This document shows, piece after piece, positions 1 through 14,000 of a stretch of 64,000 nucleotides of DNA. A model generated the notes under the pieces. It made no database searches. It saw only the letters and a list, made by a program, of their open reading frames with translations, and was not told the DNA's origin. This DNA comes from Setophaga petechia (taxonomy: Eukaryota > Chordata > Aves > Passeriformes > Parulidae). The stretch's first letter is position 1; each line of letters starts with the position of its first letter. Location of the stretch: positions 22,900,235-22,964,234 of the forward strand of contig JANCRA010000005.1 of assembly GCA_024362935.1 (NCBI GenBank). The letters are read 5' to 3'. Made by a program: the position numbers and the translations under genes.

Positions 1-2017
1 TCACTTTCTCTGATGTGAGGTGTTTCCTCACAATCTTCCAACTGATCACCAGGAGGTGGAGACAACCTCAGGGACCAGGGTAGGTGGGCTTCCTCCTCCT
101 TGGGGCATGCAATTTTTTCCTCTTCATCCCTACCAAGTGTGCTGAGGCCTTGGAGGTGCAGAACATGGTCCATGGCAGGCAGTTCCTCAGTGTCTTCACC
201 CCTGCTATACAGCTTGGGTGCCCTGGGCTGCACTGTCAGCTCAGAGGCAGTCTGTGCTGTTCCAGCCACATTTGTGGCCACACAACAATATCGCCCAGAG
301 TCTGTGACAGAGACCTCTTGAAGGTGTAAGCGGTATGTGCCATTCTTGCTCTCTTCAAATCTCAGTCTCTCACTGACAGAGAGGCTCTGACCATTCAAGG
401 ACCAGCTCACAACAGGTGGGGGCTGCCCAGACACAGCACACTCCAACACCACTTCCTCTCCTTCACAGCAATGAATATGTGCTGGGGCTTCTGTCACAAT
501 TTGGGGTGGTTCATTTCCCATATCAAATGAAAACTTAAATTTGTGCTTCATGGTGGAAGCAGCCCGCTCTGGAGAGAGTTGTGGGACCTCTCTTGTCTCT
601 GTGTCTTGTTCGGGCGTTGGAGTGGGGGCAGTGATTTTGATTTCCACAGGCAACGACAGCAAGTCTGAGTCTGGAACTGCACTTGGCAGTCCCTTCTCTG
701 CTGCAAAGACCACACCAACTTCTTCCTCCTCCTCCGTCATTTTCTCCTCTCCCTTCTTCTCTTTCTCCCTTTTTTCCTCCTTCACCTCTTTCTTCTCCTC
801 CACTTTCATCTCCTCCTTTTCCTTCCTTGTGTACTGATAGGCTGGCATTCGCCGCCTCACACGGAGTCCAGCAGAAGTGCTGACTGTGCCCAGTGGGTTG
901 AAGATCACACAGGTGACAGTGCCACCATGCTGTGGGAGCACAGATGGGAAGGTCAGTGTGGAGCAGCACCCCGTGGTGTGGACAGCAGTGCCCTGGATGC
1001 GCCCCACAGGCTTGTCATTGTTGTACCAAGTGATGGTGGGCTGTGGGCGGCCGTGGAAGAGGCAGGAGAAAGCGCATCTTTGTCCCTCAACAGCTTCCTG
1101 AGGCTTGATCTCCTGTACAAAGAGGGGTGGGCAGGGCTCCAGGAGCCCACCTTGCACCTGCCATCTCTCCCCCGGGTCCTTGGACCTGGAGTATTGCTTC
1201 ACTACCTGCACTGTGAGGGGCTTTGAGCCAACCATTTTGGCAGCCACCTTACGTGGGCTGGGCAGCTCAGGAGGTGCCTCCTGAGGCATAGACATGAGGA
1301 ATTCCTGCTTCTTTTGCAGCGCTGCCCTCTTTGCTTCCCGCAGCCTCTGCAGCTTCCAGCGGGTCTCCTCATCCAGCAGCTCCTCAGCATTAGCCACTGT
1401 GACCCTGTGCTCCCTACTGTGCGCCAGCCCTGGGCGGCACGGCCTCCCGAGCGGCAGGCTCTGGAAACGGATGGTTCGTACCTTGCCCCGGGCTGGTGAG
1501 AGGTGCCCAGGCTCAGCCTCCTGCCCCTTGTCGAAGGGGGAGCCGGTGCAGCGCAGCACCACCCGCAGCCGCTCCTCCCGCCGCTGCTGCACCAGGCACC
1601 CCCAGCTCGGCCGCATCCACTCCGCGCTCCCGGCCGGAGCCGGGCCCCGCCGCTCTCCCCTGCGAGACACCAGCAGGGAGGCGGTGGACTCGGCTGAGCC
1701 CTCAGTGTTAATGGCAAATACCCTGTAGCTGCCAGCGTCGTGCTCCCGCACATCCCGCAGCTCCAGGCTGGCGCAGTGCGTGTGCTCCGTGCTCTCGGTG
1801 CGAATCACCTTGCGGTAGTCCTGGAGCACGGGCCGGTTGTTGTGGAACCAGGCCATGTGCGGGGCCGGGCACGCCACCAGCTTGCACCGGAACAACGCGG
1901 GGTCCCCCTCCAGGACAGACCTACACTTCAGTCCCTGTGTGAAGATGGGTTTACGGTTCTGGGGGCAAGCCAGCACCGCCGCTGTGCCGTGTCCCTCGCA
2001 GTCCACGCTGCGCTGTT
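1..2017 (-). CDS. TTN: TTN novex-3-like exon (human exon 48), incomplete at window edge
   Basis: A single reading frame stays open from the acceptor (ccttctcttgcag) at 2018 to position 1, about 671 codons, entered in phase 1 like the neighbouring exons. It encodes one Ig domain near residues 20-118 ([13 protein letters not shown]), a long Arg/Glu-rich helical linker, a second Ig domain (FVQEIKP, ITWYNND), a Lys/Glu-rich run encoded by about 715-833, and a third Ig domain ([19 protein letters not shown]). A large Ig-bearing exon directly after the 57-nt exon 47 is the position of the human novex-3 exon. That exon ends the short (about 5,600-residue) titin isoform reported to bind obscurin. The stop and poly(A) site must lie left of the window. 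The 5' third is much more GC-rich than anything else here. Confidence 0.85.
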
Positions 2018-5000
2018 CTGCAAGAGAAGGAGACCGGGTTACAGCATGTCACGCTCTGCCTACCACCTGGTTGTAAAAAAGTAGCAATATATTGAAATAA
2101 AAAATGGGCATGCAACAGATTTCATCACACACCCAGGAAAAAAAAGTAATTCACTCACCATATTTGTTCGAATAAACGCAACGCCTTGCTCTGTTTTAAA
2201 GATTGACACGAAAATCGTTCGTTGTCTGTTCTTTCTTCAGACTGGAAATTTCTTCTTGAACAAGCAAAAAAAGAATTTCAAAATAACATGTTCTTCTGCG
2301 TATATGTTTTTGTTGCCTGGAAAAGCTGTGTGTCTTTGGGTGGCAAAGAAGAAAATCTTACCTGACTTGCAGACAGTAGAATAAACGCCCTTTCTGACCC
2401 CTCTGTTTGTAGATATGTTCAAACAATTGAAAAAAAGTAGTTTGAAATATATTTTTTTAAAAGTAAGTAACATGAAATGAGAAGGCGTTTATTCGAACTA
2501 ATACAGCCACTAACTCCACAGTGTTATGCACGGGGGGGGGAAAAGCAAGCAACATGAACCACGTATGCTATCTGCAAGCCAGGGTAAGAGATGTATAATG
2601 ATGAATTAATGTATGTAAAAAGAAGTGCGAGGAATCAATGGGAATGTGTAGCTTTCACATAACCTAAACAACAAATACTCTCTAGTACACTTCATCTATC
2701 CATCCAATAGTGTCCATTGAACCTATTAATGTTAGGCTGCTAACTTGTTTAAAAGTAATACAATTAAGATTTGTATAACTTCCTTCTGAAGTAAACTGTT
2801 CCATGCATTCAAAAGGAAATTGAACATATATGAGCTCTGTGAACAGCTGCAAAGCATGAAGTAAAAGTTAAAAATATGGTTGCACAATTATAGATTTGAA
2901 GTTTTAAACATATTTTAAAACTTAAATAACCTTATAATGCAGGTAACCCTTTGCATATCAAAACAAACATGCAACATGTTCCAATATGCTTTAGAGTGTG
3001 TCTTTCCCCATTAGACACTTCATGGAAGCTGATAAAACCCTTCCACAACATTACTAATTACTGGTAATAATTACTTTCATTGGTTATTGTACCTTTCACT
3101 TCCATTTCAACCTCTTCCTCTAGCTTCTCATGAACAATTTTTTCAGGAGCTAGAATAAAAAAAACAAATATTTTTGAGCTATAATTGTTAAATGTACCAA
3201 TCAACACTTTATATAGTAAAATTGTCAAATCTGTTTTGCAAATAGACATAAATCCACATGTACACACACACATAAATGCATGCCAGACAATTCAAACACT
3301 TGATAAATTTTGAGAGTAAAGTAATCAAATATTTTCAAACTTGTTTGCAATGTACATTTTTCTGTAAGATTTGCTTTCTTTTTGCAGGGTGGGGGAAAGT
3401 TTCTAAAACAACATGCCTTTATCATGCTGTAAATCCCTGAAGAAAACATTCAACAATCCACAGACTAATGAGATACTTCTCGTTCCTTATCATCTCCTAG
3501 GGAATGAATGTAGTGGAATGCAGTTATGATGCTATGCATGAGGAATTGATACTTGGAAGGAACATGCAGTTGCCAACCTGTCACTTTCAGATGGGTGCTG
3601 CACTCGGCTTGTCCTGCAGGGTTAACTATTCTGCACTTGTATATACCCTCGTGGTCCTGACCAACTTTCAACAATCTTAAACTGCACAGTGGCCCATCGT
3701 GTTTTAGGGAACACAGTGCAGACTCCTCAACTATTAGCTGATTGCACAGCCAGACTACACAAGGTGTAGGCACACCTTTCATTATGCAAAAGAGAAACAC
3801 ATCATCTCCTTCTTTTACAGTAGTTTCTGAAGGCAGAGTTTCAAGAAACTCTGGTGCTTTGGCATCAGTTTCTGTGATGTCTTCACATGGCACAACATCA
3901 GGATAGTATACTCTGTTTCTTTGCTTCTCAGTTTCATGTGGTCTTTGGGATGTAGATATAAACAAGCTTGAGGTTTTCTTTGAAGATTCTTGCTTAACTT
4001 CAGATGCTTTAAACTGACAATCTTTGGCTGCTTTAAAGCTTTTAGAATCTGATTCAAGAGTAATTTTTGTTACTGCTTTGGCTTGTGCTTCTTTTGCTAG
4101 GTAAGAATAAAGTTAGGAAAAGTATTAGGTCAGATGTTTTGCAGGAATAAAAAACATCCTTATACTTACAGGGAGAAAACCCAGTAGTTAGTATTGATAG
4201 AATATGCTGTATATTAGTGCTAAAACAGTGCTATTAAACATGAGTGATGGCACATTTAAGAGCTCTATTCCTGTTGGGCTAGTTCTAGGTACCAGTGAAG
4301 CCTGTGGGTCTTTCCCACAGTGACTAAAAAAAAGCACATCTTTGCTTCTAATCTAGAGCCTTAATTTGGAAAGTAGCAGCAGAAGATTATGTAAAGTGCT
4401 TTTGGCAGTTCTATAGTGAAGAAAGCTCTATAGTAAAGTTTCAGTAATTAAGAGCCGGATCAACAGGGTCAATGGCCTTTTCATTATTCATCTTAGTTTT
4501 CTGGTCTTGATTCCTTTGAACTCATCAGAAATACTATCACCTATTGTGATACTATTGTGGTAACAATACATTTTTGGGTCTTCTCTAGTGGTAACACTAC
4601 TAACATTTTAATACATGGATGTCAGGAAGAGGTAGAAGGAGTTTAAGCAAAAAGTAAACCAAATATATAAGGAAAAGTGAAAAGTAGAAGACAGTTCAGT
4701 ATTGCAGTAATACAATACTTGCACCCATTAATCCTTTCAAGTACATTAAATTATATTGCAAACTTTGGAATTGGAATCTTGGATTTGTTGGAAACATGCT
4801 GGGGTTAGAAATGACCTGGTATTTAATTCAAAATTGCATCTGGCATTCTTCTCTTCCTTAAACTCCTGCTTTAGGAATTAACAAAATGTAAAAATTCTTA
4901 CACGCTTGTTTTTCTTTACATCTCACTGCATATCATGAAGGATATGAGGAATAAAATGCCTGAGACATCTATGACTTTATGGGAAGAGGCACAAAGTTAC

Positions 5001-8000
5001 AGTACCAACTTCCCAGTACTGCACATGTTACTTATGAATAGAACTGTAAATGTGGAGGAAAAACCCCAGAGCATTATTACTAGAGCTTTCTCAATTAAAT
5101 ACTGATAATAAAAGTAATAGGAGTGGGCTGTAGGCAGTTATAATGAAGCTGCAAAAAGTAAGTAAAAATGTTAAAAGTCAGATAACCACCTTTAACTGTT
5201 AGTATTGCTGATGTTGTTGTCCCTCCATAGTCATTATACACAGTACAACTGTACAGTCCTTGATCTGACAGCTGGGCATTTAGGATCGTAAGCAGAAGAA
5301 CATTTCCGTTTTGTGATATCTTCAATTTTTCAGACAATTCTATCTTTTTACCTTCATGGGCCCAAAGAAACTCATAGAATTCATTTTCTAGGGCACATAT
5401 GAACTGAGCAGTGTCACCACATTTCACAGTTAGGTCTCTGAGTTGCAAGAGAATCTTTGGAGGGACATCTTTCTTTTCTTGAGAGGTCATCATAGAGATT
5501 TTGGTGCTCTGAGATGTTTGAGAAAGGACTGAGGTGTGCACAGCTTTAATTTCTTCAATTGATGTAGCCTTCATGGTCAAACTTTCTGATACACTTTCAA
5601 AAACCTGTACACGCAATTCCTGTGATGGTTGTTGCACTGATTTAAATTCTTTTTGATAACTTTCAATGTTCTTCTTTGTGAGAGGAGAAACATGAAGTTC
5701 TGATATAGACTGTGACTGGATAGATTCTTTTACATCTTTCCCAGAACTTTGCCTATCTAGGGCTTGCACTGTGTAATCAAGTAACAAAAACAACAACATT
5801 AGTATCTAAAGAACTTTACTGGACCATGCTCTTAACAAAATCAAACAGCATGGAGGATGAAAATGAATGATCTTCATTTGAAAACACAGCATGCCAGACG
5901 TGCTACTCTGTTGACATAGAAGTTATCCGTTCACATGTATGAATAACAGATGATGCCTAAACTAGTCATGCAGTTGATAGTCAGTTGGTGCTTGTCTCTT
6001 CTTTCACCAAAGTGGTCCATTCTAGTACTGGAAACTTAATGGCACTTTTTAAGGAGGTATTTTCTTTTTTATCATTTTTTGTCCTACAGAATAGTGCAAA
6101 ATACCTCAGTCTCTGCTATAAAGACATTAAACCACTTGTTTTAAAATCCTGAATGCCTTCATTAAAGCATTTCTATTCTTTGACCTATATTGAGATACAA
6201 ACTTGAAAATTTTCAAATGTTACAGCTTAAAGACAAGAAATGAGAGTGGATGGGTTACTGAGGGTTCTGTTAAAGTTAGGTGGGAGAGAAAAGGTGTGAA
6301 ACAAGGAAAAAATTAGTAACAGCATAAAAGTGTGGTATGCAACAAATTGAATCCCTCTGAAGTAAAAATGGGGCTTTACCTTCTGCAGTCACTGTAAGTG
6401 TAGCTGTACAAGTTGTTTCTCCAGCACTATTTCTTGCCTTGCAAGAGTATTGGCCAGCATGCTCTAAGAAAGCATCTACTATTATCAGTATAGCTGTGCC
6501 TGTAGACTCATCAAAGTGGAAAACTAAGTCTTTTTTTGGCAACATGAGTTGTTGATTATGAAACCACTGGATTTTTGGTTTGGGCCTGCCAGAGACTCTA
6601 GCTTGAAATCTGACTGATTCTCCACTGCATACCCTGCAGCTTGAAATAGGCTGGATAAAGATGGGCCTTTGGCCAACAGATTCCTCCTTAAGTGAAACAG
6701 ATGAAGAAACATGCCAAGGGGACTCTGATGTAACTTCTTCAACATTTTTTAATCCTGAAAAGAAGCATGCCAACTTTTAATTCCTTACCCTACACTACAA
6801 TGAATTTTCTCTCTCATTCAAGTTTTTTTTCCTAACTCACAACAGCATGAATTATTCTCATTCATAATTTATAAAATCTAATGCAAAAAGAAAACAAAAT
6901 ATTTATGGTTAAATATATCAAGAACAATATAGAACAGTAAGTTCTCCAAACGGTATTTCTGCTCTAAAATTTTGATCAATGTTTCATTAATTCATACGAA
7001 TGTAAAGGATTTCTTTTCAGTTGCCCACGTACCTGTTACATACCTCTATTTGAGATGTTTTTCAAAACCTTCAAAGTAATTTATTTCATACAAAAACTAC
7101 TAGATTGTCTTCACAAGGCAAATCAAAGAATGTGTAAGCAAAAAATTCCATTAGAAAGAAGGTTTTTACCATCTTTGGTGCATGTCAGATTTTAAGACTG
7201 GAGTAAATGAAAAGGGGGCATGGAACATGAAAAAATCTTGAAATACTTTTTTCTGTTCATGACATATATTTTGGAGAAATAAATGTATACTGTGGACATT
7301 GTAAATGGCAGCAATTAATTGAGTTAAAAGACAACATGACAGACAGCAACTCACATAGCAGTATCAGTGTATATTAAGATGATTATTGGAAAATGACCTG
7401 AACAAGACAACTTTTTTAATGACACAGTGTACCTTCTAACTTCAAGGTGGCAGTGCTGGTCACTTGGCCCACAGAATTGCTCGCCACAAAGGTATAGATC
7501 CCTTCATCCTCTGGATAAGCTTCAGCAATCTCCAGCTGGTAAGTGTCTTCAAATTGAGTCATTCTGAAAAAACGTGATGGCTTGATCTCCTTCTCTTTGC
7601 TGTACCAAGACACTTTCAGATCTGCTCAGGCAAAAGATAGAAAACAAAATGGTCTAAGTTATGATATTATACTAGCAAGTAAACACTATTTTTATATTTA
7701 TATCTTTCAAAAGTATTAAACACAAACATTTAAATTTAAATTTGCTTTGTATTATTCTGGTAAAATATGATGAGTGGAAAGTGACCTACTTGTTGCTTTA
7801 GGTTTTGATTTGTGCACTGGAAATATTTGTGTGGGAAAACTGATTCTGATGCTGATATATTATTGACTAAAAATCATTCTTCCTTGACTCTCTTAGTGTA
7901 AAAATTTAAAAATATTTTAGTACGGCTAAAGTCAGAGAAAGTATCTTTTAAAAATGTGATTTTGCTACAATTGCATGATTAAACAGGCTATAAAATATCT

Positions 8001-11000
8001 AGTTTGAGCTAGTCAGGTTAAGAAATTAAAACAGATCATTCTTCTGCAAAGTGCAGCACCGTCCGACTTTTTGTTGCAAACATTACTTGCCATATTTCTC
8101 AAGAGAGATTTATATATTCCTATATAAAATGTATTACTTGTACAGATTCTTGTAGACATGGGAGTGAATGAAAGCAGATTTTAGCTTTTTCTCTCCCTCT
8201 GTCACTGTACTACATCATCAATCATATGTTGTTACTCAAGCAGTGTGTTATTACTGTTATCAGAAGAGTGTTTTCAATAGCCAGTTGCCCAATGCCTACC
8301 ATTAAACAACTGTACTTGCAATGATGTGTTACCTAACCTAATATAAAATGTTTTTATAACACAAGTGAGAGGTATGAAAATACATTTGCATAGTGTATTC
8401 AATAAAGGAGATTTTCAATAGGAAAAAGGGTTGTCAAGCATTGAGCAGGCTGCCCAGTGAGGTGTAGAGTCACAGTCCCTGGAGGTATTTAAAAGCCAAG
8501 TAGATTTGGCAGTTAGGGACATAGTTTATTTCTGGACTCAGAAGTTCTGGGTTAACAGTTGGACTGGATGATCTTTGAGGTCTTTTTCTACCTAAATGAT
8601 TCTACAATGGGTGATCTAGATGAAAGGATCCCTATATTCTGTGCTATAAATGCAGCTTCCACATTCACATAAGTACAGTTCTATTAAAAAATATTACACT
8701 AGCATGCATTGCACAAAGGGTGGGCCAGTATTTCCAACATATATTTTCTGAAGCAGAATCAGATTTGTTCTAAAGCTTTTTTTTATTTTAAAGGAGTTTT
8801 ATTTCAAGGGATGATAATGCAAATTATATATATTTGCATATATATGTGTATAACTAATTAGTATTGATTTTTATAGAGCTTTCAAATAGGATTATTTTTT
8901 AATTTAGAGTTTTGTTTGCCTTGAAATAAGAATTAATAATTTTAAATTCTTTGGGTTGTGAACTGGATCTTACTCTGCAGTTTACTACGAGAATATTTCA
9001 CTAGTAGTCATACTCAAGGCCATTTGCCAAGTGGAGAAAAGTAGCTTTATTTGAATGTGTGTTAAGGAAAAAGATATTTTAATTGCAGAGCGACATTCTA
9101 TGTATCTAAATCAAAAAACTTATTCAAGTAAAATCTACACCTCAAAGGACAATTAGCAAGCACTTTTTGTGCTAGGATAAAGAAAGTAACCAGAGTTTAG
9201 TGCTTGCAGAATGATACTTAGAAATATTAGGAGAAAGGTTGAGTCACAGTTTAAGTCAGTTTGTGTAGTTAAGGACATGGCAGTGCGTGTCTTCAGAAAT
9301 TCATGTTCATATGATGCAGTACTGCTTTTCTCTCTGTGTCTGACTCACTGACAGAGTTTTCTAACATCAGTTAGCATTTAAAATGCTAAGAAGTTTCCAA
9401 AGATAAACTATGAGAAATTATGATAAACAGATCTTGTTAGAAGCACTTAATATGTTTATGACATTTTAAAACTTTCATGCTTTGATGTTCTTAACTGAAA
9501 CTTGTCAGTGACGCTTGGCTGTGTGCATATCAAATATCTGCACTTCTAGGGGAAAACTGATCCGAGCATTTATATTACTGAATTTTTTTCTGAGTTCAAG
9601 ATGAAAACTTTTGAGAGGTGGAGAGATGTATAGGATGTCATTAAACCCACCTGTTCCAGAAACTCTGCACTGAAAACAAGCAGAATGTCCCTCAGATGTA
9701 ACAGCATCACGTAGCGGTATTATGACAGCAGGTGGATACACTGGCATTTCTAGCTCAGGAGAGACAACTTCTGGGACTAAAGAAAAAGAGAAAAAAGTTA
9801 TTTTTAAAGATGAAGAATGAAAATTTCATTTCACAAACGTTGTTAAGAGCATAGGAAACTCACTTTCGACTGAAAGTGAAGCTGAAGTTGTAGCTACTCC
9901 ATAGTCATTTTTTGCTTCGCAGGTGTACACTGCTTCATCTTCGGGGAAAGTTTCAATCAGCAATAGAGTATATTCTTGTGCATCATGAAGAAATTTGCAC
10001 TTGAAACCTGGAGAAAGCTGTTGATCATCTTTGTACCAGGAAATTTTGGGCTGGGGTTTGCCTGATACAATAGCACAAAAGCGGGCAGGTTTGCCAGACT
10101 CCACAGTAGTTGGCTCTAGCTCACGAATAATCTGGGGTGGCTCTGGAGCTGGAAATTGGGGGAAAGTGAGGTGGCAAAGAGAGACAGGAGAAAGAAGGAA
10201 AGAGAGAGAAATCTCATTATTGATATTATTAGTGATTGAAAATTATTTGCAAAGAATTAAGCAAAACAAACCCTTATTATTCCTAATCTTATGTGTCCAT
10301 GAAAATCTGCCCTCATCTTTGATACAGGGGGAATGATTTAGCAGCAAGTGACTTAACATAATTAGCTTTGTTAGCGTAAGTGTTTCTGGCAAAATGTGTC
10401 CAATAATCGTTGGGTTGATCACTCTGGAAAGGCACATTTGTCCACAAAACAAAGTACTTTTATTTAGACTCAAGAATTTTCTGGACTAAGTAAATACCAT
10501 AGGAAAAGAACTGGTATGGTATTTTCATCCACTAGCCAGTTACTTCAATAGGGCAAGAAACACCTATGTACATAAGGAATTCAGTAGTGTTCCAAATGAT
10601 CTCTTTGAATTTTTTTTTTATTTGAAGAGTTAGAATTCCAGAGAAGCCATATAAGAATCAGAAAACCGCTGAGTAATAAATACAGTCAAAACATTGATTG
10701 TGGGGCCACATACCATTCACATAAAGAATAACAGAACTCCTATTCCGTCCCGCAACAAAAGTATATTCCCCAGCGTCAGAGTAAGTGGTTTCAAAGATGC
10801 TCATTCGATGGACTCTTCTTTCCACCACATGCTTGTATCTTTCCTCATATTGGAAGTTGATCTCAATACCATCCTTGTACCACTGTGGTTCAATGTCATC
10901 TTCATTGACTTCAAATTCAATTTCAGCTCTTTGTCTCTCGATTACCTTTGAAAAAGAATAAATAATAGAAGTAAATATTGGTTTTTCCTCTGGTCTCACT

Positions 11001-14000
11001 TTCCAGTTTCTTAGGTGAAGGTTCTGACGTTATGATTACAGATTTTGGTGCTATGACTCTTTCTGGTTAAATATTGTTGCATTCCCCTTGGATTATTCTT
11101 TGAGTGACAAAGCTATGAAATATTTATTCATCTGTATAGGCCTTACCTGAATATCTTTTTGGGCACTTCTGATGCGAATGTCACGACCTTCCACAATCAA
11201 ATTGGCACTGGACGTGTTTCCACCTGCTACTACAGTGTACTGACCAGCATCAGACATCTTTGTGGAAGTAATGATGAGACGATGGACATATTTCTCTCTC
11301 TGAATTTTCATCCTGAGCACATCAGAAAAGAAAGTGAGCTAGATATTCCCTGGGGGAAAACACACACCAGAAGTTAATATGGTGTAGAAGCAATAATTTA
11401 CCTATCACCAATCTGGAGTTCTTGCCCATCCTTCATCCACTGGACCTGAATGTCAGGTTCTGAAACTTCACATTCAAAAATAGCCCTCTTCTTCTCCACC
11501 ACTTTGATGTCTTTAATATGCTTCCTAAACTCAATGTGACGAGCTAGGGCAGAAAAAAAGTAGAGTGAGTGCTGTGATGTTATTTCAGCCCGAGAAATCA
11601 CTAAACATACAAATCAAGAGAGCAAATACCTTCCACATATAAAGTGGCTGATGAAGCTGCTTTCCCAGCAACAAAAGTATATTCTGCTGCATCACCAAAA
11701 TGCACATTCCTTATGGAGAGGGAGTGTGTAAGCTTCTTTGTTCGTATCTGGCATTTATCAGTCGATTTTATTTCTACTCCATTCTTTAACCATTTATATG
11801 AGATGCCTTCATAATTAACAGTAACTTCAAAGGTTATTGTATCTTTCTCTTCAGCATTGATGTCTTTTAGCATGGAGGTAATTAGGATGGCTAAAAGGAA
11901 AGGAATGGACATGGTTTGCTTTTTTCCATTGTTTTACTTTATTTTAAATGCATGCTAACCAGATTAGAGATGCTTCAACTTCTTTAAAAAGATTTTGGAA
12001 GTATTAAAAAGCACATTTTGTGTTCAGAATCATTATTACAATTAAATGTCCCACAACTACTGAATGACACAGGAATCCAAATTCAGTCTCCTACAGTGAC
12101 CAGACATTTAGGCATATTGGCCTAAAGAGAAGAACACAGGATCTGACTTTCAAGTTCTCCACTTCTATATCTCTTTAAAGAATGTTGTTGAAGCTATTTA
12201 GTGTTGTTTAAAAACACCTCTACAGTCTGCTGGTTTTGTCAGAATTTCATTAAGTCCATGTGTTAACACAAACTTATTACTGGTAACTGTAAAATATTCT
12301 GGTTAATTTAATTTTTACATACGTTTTACAGTCAGGGTTGCGCTGACTCTATCATTTCCACAGACAAAAGTGTATTCCGCAGAGTCTTCACTGCTTGTGT
12401 TCATTATATTGAGCTGATGGAGTTTCCCTTGGACAACTATTTTGAACTTTTCACTCATTTCAATCTCCACACCATTTTTCAGCCAGACAGCTGGCACATT
12501 GAAATGAGAAACTTCGCATTCAAAAGAGGCAGTTTTAGTCTCAGGGATCTCAATATTTTTCATGGTCTTTGTGATGTGTATGCCTAAAAGGATGGGGAAA
12601 AAAGAGAGAATTTTCTAAAAGTTAGTATGTTTGGAAGACTGCAAAAAACCAAGGTAACAGGTGTGTCAGGTCAAGTTGCTCAGTGTTGGTGTAACAATTC
12701 ATATAACTACTTTCTTACAATACTTACTTTCCACAAACAGTTTTGCTTTGCACTCGATTTGCCCAACAAGAGCTGTGTATTCCCCAGCATCATCGGGAGA
12801 TATGTTGTGCAGCATAAGTTTGTGAACTTTCCTTTGAGAGATCATCTTGTATTTATCACTTTGTTTAAGCTCAATGTTTTTATGGAACCAGCGGACTGGC
12901 ACAGTATCATGGGAAACACTCAGTTCAAATGAGACAACAGCATTTTCTAAAGCAGTCACATCCTTTGGCTTTTTGATGATCTTGACAGCTTGAGGAAAAA
13001 AGTTAGCAATATTCAGTACTGTGTATGATATGAATTCAAAACACACATTACAGCAAATATTCAAACCAGAATGGCTTACTTTCCACATGAAGTCTGGCAT
13101 TTGCTCCTATTTTTCCAAGTTTAAAGCTGTAAACAGACTCATCAGTGACAACACAGTGTTTGATTCTCAGTGTGTGAACAGTTCCTTTCACTGTAATTTC
13201 ATATTTGTCACTTGATTCAAGTTCAACACCATTTTTAATCCATAGAGCTCCTTTCACATCAGGGTGGGTCAGTTCTACACTGAAAACTGCCTCCTGTGAT
13301 TCTGTCACAGTCAAGTTCTTTAGCGTTTTCTTGATCTTAACAGCTAGAAAAAAAAAAAAAGGAAGAAAATAGAAAAAAACTTTGACAAAATAGATCAAAA
13401 TTAAAGCCTAAAATTGAATTTTAATAAAACCGAATAATGTTGCTTCATTTTATGTATAAAGTAGTTTATACACTTTCCAGCAAAGTAGTGTGCTGGAAAC
13501 ATAGTAAGGAAGCTTTACTTGTAGTATCCATGAGAAATATCTGGTTTCTGGAGTTTTTGGAGTTTTATTTGTCTGTTTTGTTAGTTGGTTGGTTCGTTGG
13601 GAATTTGCTTGTTTAGTTTTTGTCATTGTTATTATTGGATAGGCTCAGGGTTTTGTTTGTTTGGGGTTTTTTATTTGATTTATTTTATTTTACTTGTGTC
13701 TTAAGTACTGGTCCAAGATAGAGTGAGTGATGCTGGAATAAGTTTCAAAGACATTAGTTAGTTATAGAAAATACTGACCTTCAACCTTCAGTTTGGCAGA
13801 TGTCTTTGAGCTTGCTATTTCATAGCTGTATTCCCCCATGTCCTCCAGTTTGGTCACAGGGATAACAAGCCTTCTTTTCACACCATCAGATTCAGCACGG
13901 TACTGATCTGTCGTAGCTAATGGTCTACCATTTTGGAGCCACTGGCCCTCTGATTCAGGATTTGCCACCTCACATTCCAAAACAGCTGTCTGGGACTCAG

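Noticed and set aside
535..1753. Minus- and plus-strand ORFs of up to 183 codons over the left end
   Set aside because: They are other-frame shadows of the novex-3-like exon, favoured by its GC-rich, stop-poor sequence. Only the frame continuous with the acceptor at 2018 gives Ig domains.
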